From CAG-411 sp963643465 (GTDB taxonomy: Bacteria; Bacillota; Clostridia; Lachnospirales; Lachnospiraceae): a stretch of DNA of 64,000 nucleotides. The position numbers and the translations under genes are program-made. The notes below the pieces were generated by a model. That model had not been told where the DNA came from, ran no database searches, and saw nothing but the letters and a program-made list of their open reading frames with translations. The stretch lies in contig CAVIJT010000002.1 in NCBI GenBank assembly GCA_963643465.1, positions 1 to 64,000 on the forward strand. Reading direction: 5' to 3'. Below are positions 59,985 through 64,000 of this stretch, piece by piece. The first letter of the stretch is position 1, and each line of letters starts with the position of its first letter.

Positions 59985-62045
59985 ATGAACTTATCCAGTA
60001 ATCGCATAAATCAAAATGCTCCACGTAACGGAAGAGCACCTGCCGGCCGCGCACCTGCACAGCCACAGCCTGCTCGTCCACAAGTGGAACAAGCAAATAC
60101 ACTTAGCAATTATGGTACCACAACCCGTATTCGTTCTCTATATCCAGGGCAAATTGTAAAAGGGGAAGTAACAGACCTTCGAAACACAGAGGTAGTAGTT
60201 ACTTTAGAGAACAATACTATGGTAGCCGGAAAATTAACCAATGGCAGTTGGCTGGCAATTGGCGAAACGGCTGCATTTAAAGTAGCATCCGCTACACAGG
60301 CAAACATTATTTTAGAGGCATTGCCACGAACAGATATGGCTTTGGCAAACAGTACCATTCAAAAAGCATTGGAGGAAGCAGGTCTTCCTAAAACAGACCG
60401 TAATCAGCAAATTGTATTAGAACTTATGAATAATCATTTGCCAATTCACAAACAAGCGATTCAACAAATGATGCAGCAATCTTTTCAATACAAGGAGATT
60501 CAGATTCCAACTTTAGTGCTGTTACACAAATTACAAATACCAATTACATTAGAAAATGCCACACAATTTGAAATGTATCAAAAGAACGAACATTCTATTT
60601 CCGATCAGTTACAGAACTTAAGCAATACTTTAACTACATTATTAAAGACTATGGCTACTTCTTCTGGAAATGCAACACCACGTTCTACAGAAAACATTGA
60701 ACTTTTAGGAGAACAGAATGCAAATTCTCCAAAAGAAGAACTGATTCAACAATTAATGAATCACCCTTCTGCAACAGCTACTAACACCCAAAACTTTCAG
60801 ACAACCGTTTCCCATGTTTTGTCTTCTATTTTGGATGCTTCTACTAATGCAGAAACCTTCAGTAAAACAGTATTGCCAGATACTACTTTGCAATTATCTG
60901 AGCAGAATAAAGAAGAACTTATCTCCATATTGGAAAATTTTGAATTTCCAGAAGAACAAAAAGAGGCTATTCTCTCCAACACTGCTTCCCTGCGAGATGT
61001 GATTCATCTCATACACAAAGATTTTGAACAGGCTTTTGCATTGGATATGAGTACAGCAGAAGAACCAGCACAAGGCGAGATAGCCCAAACACCAACTACA
61101 GCCGAACAAGAAAATATAATGCTTCGAACCAGCTTATTCGATACCCCTGTTATTCAGGAAATTGAACAGCAATTTGCTTCCTTACAGCAGGCAAACAAAG
61201 AATTAGGCGGTATGTTAGACAATATGCAGCGAATTCATTTTTCTGAAATTATCAATGAATTTCCTGTAGATGAAAGTATAAAAGAAAAAGTAGCAACTGG
61301 AGAAATTAATCGAACAGAATTTATTCGAACCATAAAAAATGTACTTCCTTTTACAGAAAATGAACCAGCATCTCAATTGCTGACAAACTCTGTGTTTGAA
61401 CAATTAGTAAAAGAAGAATTTATGGACGCGCTGCTACTAACTCCAAAAGAAATTTTTAAACAAGGCGGCGTCAATCGTTATTATCAAAAATTAACAAAAC
61501 AATTGGAATCTTTGGATGATTTATTAGACAAACAATTACTCCAGAAACAAAATCAAGAAAGTGCTACCATAATGCAGACATTACAAAACCACACAAAGGA
61601 AACAGTGGGACAAGTAAAAGACAATCTTGATTTTATGAAGGTATTAAATCAATTTTTCTCCTATGTACAGCTTCCCGTAAAGCTACAAGAAAAATGTACA
61701 CATGCAGATTTATATGTATATACCAAAAAGAAAAATCTCTCCAAATCAAACACACCAATTCATGTATTACTTCGTTTGGACATGGAATATTTAGGTGCTA
61801 TGGATGTGGATGTTACTTTAAAAGATCGAAATGTCACTGCTCAATTTGCTTTAAGTAACGATAAAGCCATTCATTTATTAAAAAATAATATAGAACTTTT
61901 AGAAGATTCTTTATTAGAAAAAGGATTCCTATGCAATAGTACCATTGGCAAACTTGAAAAAGAAGTGGATTTAGTAAAAGATTTTATAGAACAGGAAAAC
62001 ACACCTCAAGAAATCACAAGATACTCCTTTGATTTGCGCGCTTAA
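59985..62045 (+). CDS. FliK-like (hook-length-control domain) protein
   Basis: 686 residues, Gln/Asn/Thr-rich. An N-terminal Pro/Ala-rich arm, a small beta domain (about 45-110, with VVVTLENNTMVAGKL), a long helical middle, and a C-terminal Flg_hook/FliK_C-like domain (about 575-665: VLLRLDMEYLGAMDVDVTL, LEDSLLEKGFLC). FliK measures the flagellar hook and switches export specificity. No other flagellar gene lies in the window, so it is an orphan or belongs to another export apparatus. Confidence 0.68.
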   Translation: MNLSSNRINQNAPRNGRAPAGRAPAQPQPARPQVEQANTLSNYGTTTRIRSLYPGQIVKGEVTDLRNTEVVVTLENNTMVAGKLTNGSWLAIGETAAFKVASATQANIILEALPRTDMALANSTIQKALEEAGLPKTDRNQQIVLELMNNHLPIHKQAIQQMMQQSFQYKEIQIPTLVLLHKLQIPITLENATQFEMYQKNEHSISDQLQNLSNTLTTLLKTMATSSGNATPRSTENIELLGEQNANSPKEELIQQLMNHPSATATNTQNFQTTVSHVLSSILDASTNAETFSKTVLPDTTLQLSEQNKEELISILENFEFPEEQKEAILSNTASLRDVIHLIHKDFEQAFALDMSTAEEPAQGEIAQTPTTAEQENIMLRTSLFDTPVIQEIEQQFASLQQANKELGGMLDNMQRIHFSEIINEFPVDESIKEKVATGEINRTEFIRTIKNVLPFTENEPASQLLTNSVFEQLVKEEFMDALLLTPKEIFKQGGVNRYYQKLTKQLESLDDLLDKQLLQKQNQESATIMQTLQNHTKETVGQVKDNLDFMKVLNQFFSYVQLPVKLQEKCTHADLYVYTKKKNLSKSNTPIHVLLRLDMEYLGAMDVDVTLKDRNVTAQFALSNDKAIHLLKNNIELLEDSLLEKGFLCNSTIGKLEKEVDLVKDFIEQENTPQEITRYSFDLRA

Positions 62046-62055
62046 GACCTTCACA

Positions 62056-62092
62056 GAAAAAGACCATCAGTTAAAAACTGATGGTCTTTTTC
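62056..62092. terminator. Bidirectional terminator
   Basis: A 17-bp perfect stem (62056-62072 with 62076-62092), 3-base loop, with T-runs on both strands, between convergent genes. Confidence 0.95.
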
Positions 62093-62096
62093 TATA

Positions 62097-62957
62097 CTAT
62101 TTTGCTGCTTCTGCTGCATCTTTCTGTTTCTTTACCAAGTCCTTTACTTCTCTTGCACGTTCTTTCATACGTTCACCAGCAGAACGACTGGTAATAATGC
62201 TAGATGCTAATCTAGCCGCCTCATCTAATTTTCCAATTCTACGAGCCAACTCTGCACATAAATACATTACAGTATTCTCATCCATTCCGCACATTGGGAA
62301 GGCTTCCTTTGAAAATGCAGAACTAAATCCTTCATACGCATTCTGCAAACACTCTAACTCTTCTACATGCAATTTTTTTAATACTTCATCTTTATTTTCT
62401 GTATCAGCAGGAAGATTCTCTGCTTTTCCACGAATCGCCCATCCCATCTTAAGACAAACATAGGCTTTCTCGCTGTCTTTGCCGTTCTTAATTACGGTAC
62501 TTGCCAAAACCAATTTGTAACGTAAAATAGCATCATCATAGCTATACGCACCTTCTGGCTGCTCAATCCCCTTAAAGTTGTCGCAAATCTTTTCTCGAAT
62601 CAACTTCTCTTGTACAGTAGCAAGTGGTTGCTTTACAAATCGAGACAATGTTGCATATCCACAATGCGGACACACAACTGGATCATATTTCACAGCATCT
62701 GCCATATCATAAATCGCACGTAAATCAAGTTCCTGTTTTACCAGTTTATTCTTTCCTGCTTTGATAGACTTACTCTGAAATTCCTTTCCACACACAACAC
62801 AAGTATAAGTTCTGTCCAGTAACACATCAATCTCTGATCTTTGTTGCGTAACAGGCGCACCTGCTGCCGCTTGCTCCTTTGGTGCCTCCTTCTCGAATAC
62901 ATCTTCCTCTTTCATCTTACCAAGTCCCAATGACTCTAATCCTGAAAATAACCCCAT
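62097..62957 (-). CDS. DUF2225 zinc-binding protein
   Basis: 286 residues. Two zinc knuckles CVVCGKEF and CPHCGYA (about 53-110) define DUF2225; the rest is helical, TPR-like (YDDAILRYKLVLAST, CLKMGWAIRGKAE, CAELARRIGKLDEAARL). Common in Clostridia and spirochaetes, function unknown. GGGGGATAAG ribosome site. It follows glnS after 18 bases and is probably co-transcribed. Confidence 0.88.
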   Translation of the reverse strand: MGLFSGLESLGLGKMKEEDVFEKEAPKEQAAAGAPVTQQRSEIDVLLDRTYTCVVCGKEFQSKSIKAGKNKLVKQELDLRAIYDMADAVKYDPVVCPHCGYATLSRFVKQPLATVQEKLIREKICDNFKGIEQPEGAYSYDDAILRYKLVLASTVIKNGKDSEKAYVCLKMGWAIRGKAENLPADTENKDEVLKKLHVEELECLQNAYEGFSSAFSKEAFPMCGMDENTVMYLCAELARRIGKLDEAARLASSIITSRSAGERMKERAREVKDLVKKQKDAAEAAK

Positions 62958-62975
62958 ATTCTTATCCCCCTTCTT

Positions 62976-64000
62976 TTATGCTGGTTTATACGAACTCTTT
63001 AAAGAAACAATTCGATTAAACACAAGCTGTTCCTCTGTGCTGTCTTTTGCATCGACACAAAAATATCCCTGTCTTACAAATTGAAAACTGTCGTATGCCT
63101 TTGCATCTGCTAAAGTTGGCTCTACCCAACAATTTTCTAGTATCTGAAGCGAGTTTGGATTTAAATTGATATTTCCATCCTCGTCATACACACCCTTCTC
63201 TTCATCTACAATATTCTCATAGAGACGAACCACCGCTGGCACTGCAGTAGTAGCTTCCACCCAATGAATGGTTCCCTTTACCTTACGCCCAGTAAATCCA
63301 GTTCCACATTTTGTCTCTGGATCATAGGTACAGTGAATCTCTGTTACTTTTCCATTGTCATCCGTAACATACTCTTCACACTTAACAAAATATGCGTTCA
63401 TTAAACGAACTTCATTTCCCGGGAATAAACGGAAATACTTCTTTGGAGGCTCAATCATAAAATCTTCACGGTCAATATAAAGTTCTCTACCAAACGGTAC
63501 CTTTCTACTACCTAATGCCTCGTTCTCCTGATTATTCACCACATCTAAATACTCAATTTGTCCCTCTGGATAATTGGTAATCACAAGTTTAATCGGGTCA
63601 AGCACTGCCATCATTCTGCTACGTTTCAACTTTAAATCTTCACGAATACAATACTCAAGCATTGCATAATCTACAGAACTCTGGCTCTTTGAAACACCAC
63701 ACAATTCCATAAAAGTTCGCAGAGACTCTGGTGTAAATCCCCTTCTTCTAAGTGCAGAAATGGAAACCAGACGAGGGTCATCCCAACCATCTACAATTCC
63801 ATCCTCTACCAGTTTCTTAATATATCTCTTACCTGTAATTACATTCTGTAAATACAGTTTTGCAAACTCAATCTGCTTTGGTGGATTCTCCCACTCAGTC
63901 TCTCGAACAACCCAATCATACAAAGGTCTATGATCTTCAAACTCTAAAGTACAAATAGAGTGTGTTATACCCTCAATGGCATCCTCTAAAGGATGTGCAA
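62976..64000 (-). CDS. glnS: Glutaminyl-tRNA synthetase, C-terminal part (runs off the right edge)
   Basis: About 341 residues visible. The edge sequence reads ICTLEFEDHRPLYDWVV, then RLVSISALRRRGFTPESLRTF and the anticodon-binding beta barrels (LYIDREDFMIEPPKKYFRLFPG, VKGTIHWVEA). This is class I GlnRS; the HIGH motif lies outside. Gln-tRNA ligase presence suggests direct charging, although many Firmicutes use GatCAB instead. The frame is open to 64000. Confidence 0.95.
   Translation of the reverse strand, partial: AHPLEDAIEGITHSICTLEFEDHRPLYDWVVRETEWENPPKQIEFAKLYLQNVITGKRYIKKLVEDGIVDGWDDPRLVSISALRRRGFTPESLRTFMELCGVSKSQSSVDYAMLEYCIREDLKLKRSRMMAVLDPIKLVITNYPEGQIEYLDVVNNQENEALGSRKVPFGRELYIDREDFMIEPPKKYFRLFPGNEVRLMNAYFVKCEEYVTDDNGKVTEIHCTYDPETKCGTGFTGRKVKGTIHWVEATTAVPAVVRLYENIVDEEKGVYDEDGNINLNPNSLQILENCWVEPTLADAKAYDSFQFVRQGYFCVDAKDSTEEQLVFNRIVSLKSSYKPA

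Noticed and set aside
1..64000. tRNA genes, insertion sequences, prophage genes
   Set aside because: Scanned by eye in the gaps; no cloverleaf with CCA-adjacent acceptor stem, transposase or phage structural gene was recognised.

Overview
The window looks like chromosomal DNA of a low-GC, Gram-positive anaerobe of the Clostridia, most likely Lachnospiraceae. The reasons are strong A/T bias, GGAGG-type ribosome sites, near-consensus sigma-A promoters, a Rex regulator, a CIRCE heat-shock site, a PyrK/PyrDB-type dihydroorotate dehydrogenase and several protein families typical of that group. The species cannot be named from the sequence. Most genes lie on the minus strand.

Layout. 1-0.2 kb: a strong rRNA-type promoter and leader firing out of the left edge. 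0.2-5.0 kb: trmO, a thioredoxin-reductase-like flavoprotein without the usual NADPH motif, a cysteine hydrolase, a secreted protein, a methyltransferase and rlmH. 5.0-5.6 kb: a structured non-coding region with a possible 21-residue peptide gene. 5.6-11.9 kb: an apparent rex operon (rex, coiled-coil protein, acpS, nnr, alr, mazF without antitoxin, CNNM/CorC protein) behind a promoter with a Rex-like site. 12.1-14.0 kb: divergent ABC-F gene. 14.1-17.8 kb: a membrane Ser/Thr kinase with a long charged repeat, a membrane protein and a DUF1653 protein. 18.1-22.4 kb: carAB. 22.7-25.8 kb: a SulP transporter and a SpoIID-like peptidoglycan-binding protein whose ribosome site is inside a terminator-like hairpin. 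25.8-30.2 kb: polysaccharide deacetylase, folA-thyA, a small membrane protein, a GNAT enzyme with an extra N-terminal domain and a lipoprotein. 30.3-34.4 kb: htpG under CIRCE and an isoamylase-like protein that has lost its catalytic motifs. 34.5-41.7 kb: two more ABC-F proteins, a surface protein and a second CNNM protein. 41.7-44.7 kb: pyrE and a small accessory patch (toxin-antitoxin pair, gene remnant). 44.8-48.2 kb: YaiI, Bcp, nitroreductase, small membrane proteins and zinc-ribbon proteins. 48.4-50.9 kb: a BlaI/BlaR1-type pair in which the BlaR1 homologue carries a LytR-CpsA-Psr (LCP) domain instead of a penicillin-binding sensor, preceded by a paired BlaI-like operator over its promoter. 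51-59.7 kb: a head-to-tail run lepA-hemW-holA-pyrC-pyrF-pyrK-pyrD-ogt. 60-64 kb: an orphan FliK-like protein, a DUF2225 protein and the C-terminal part of glnS.

Together the window supplies most of de novo UMP synthesis (carA, carB, pyrC, pyrD, pyrK, pyrF, pyrE; pyrB is absent here), thymidylate and folate recycling, and several translation and redox functions. The most interesting locus is the BlaI / BlaR1-LCP pair, which reads as a cell-wall-stress signalling system with an unusual sensor. Other points worth following are the pseudo-isoamylase, the hairpin over the SpoIID-like start, the CIRCE-htpG arrangement, a repeat of about 45 bases found just after terminators, and several very small genes.
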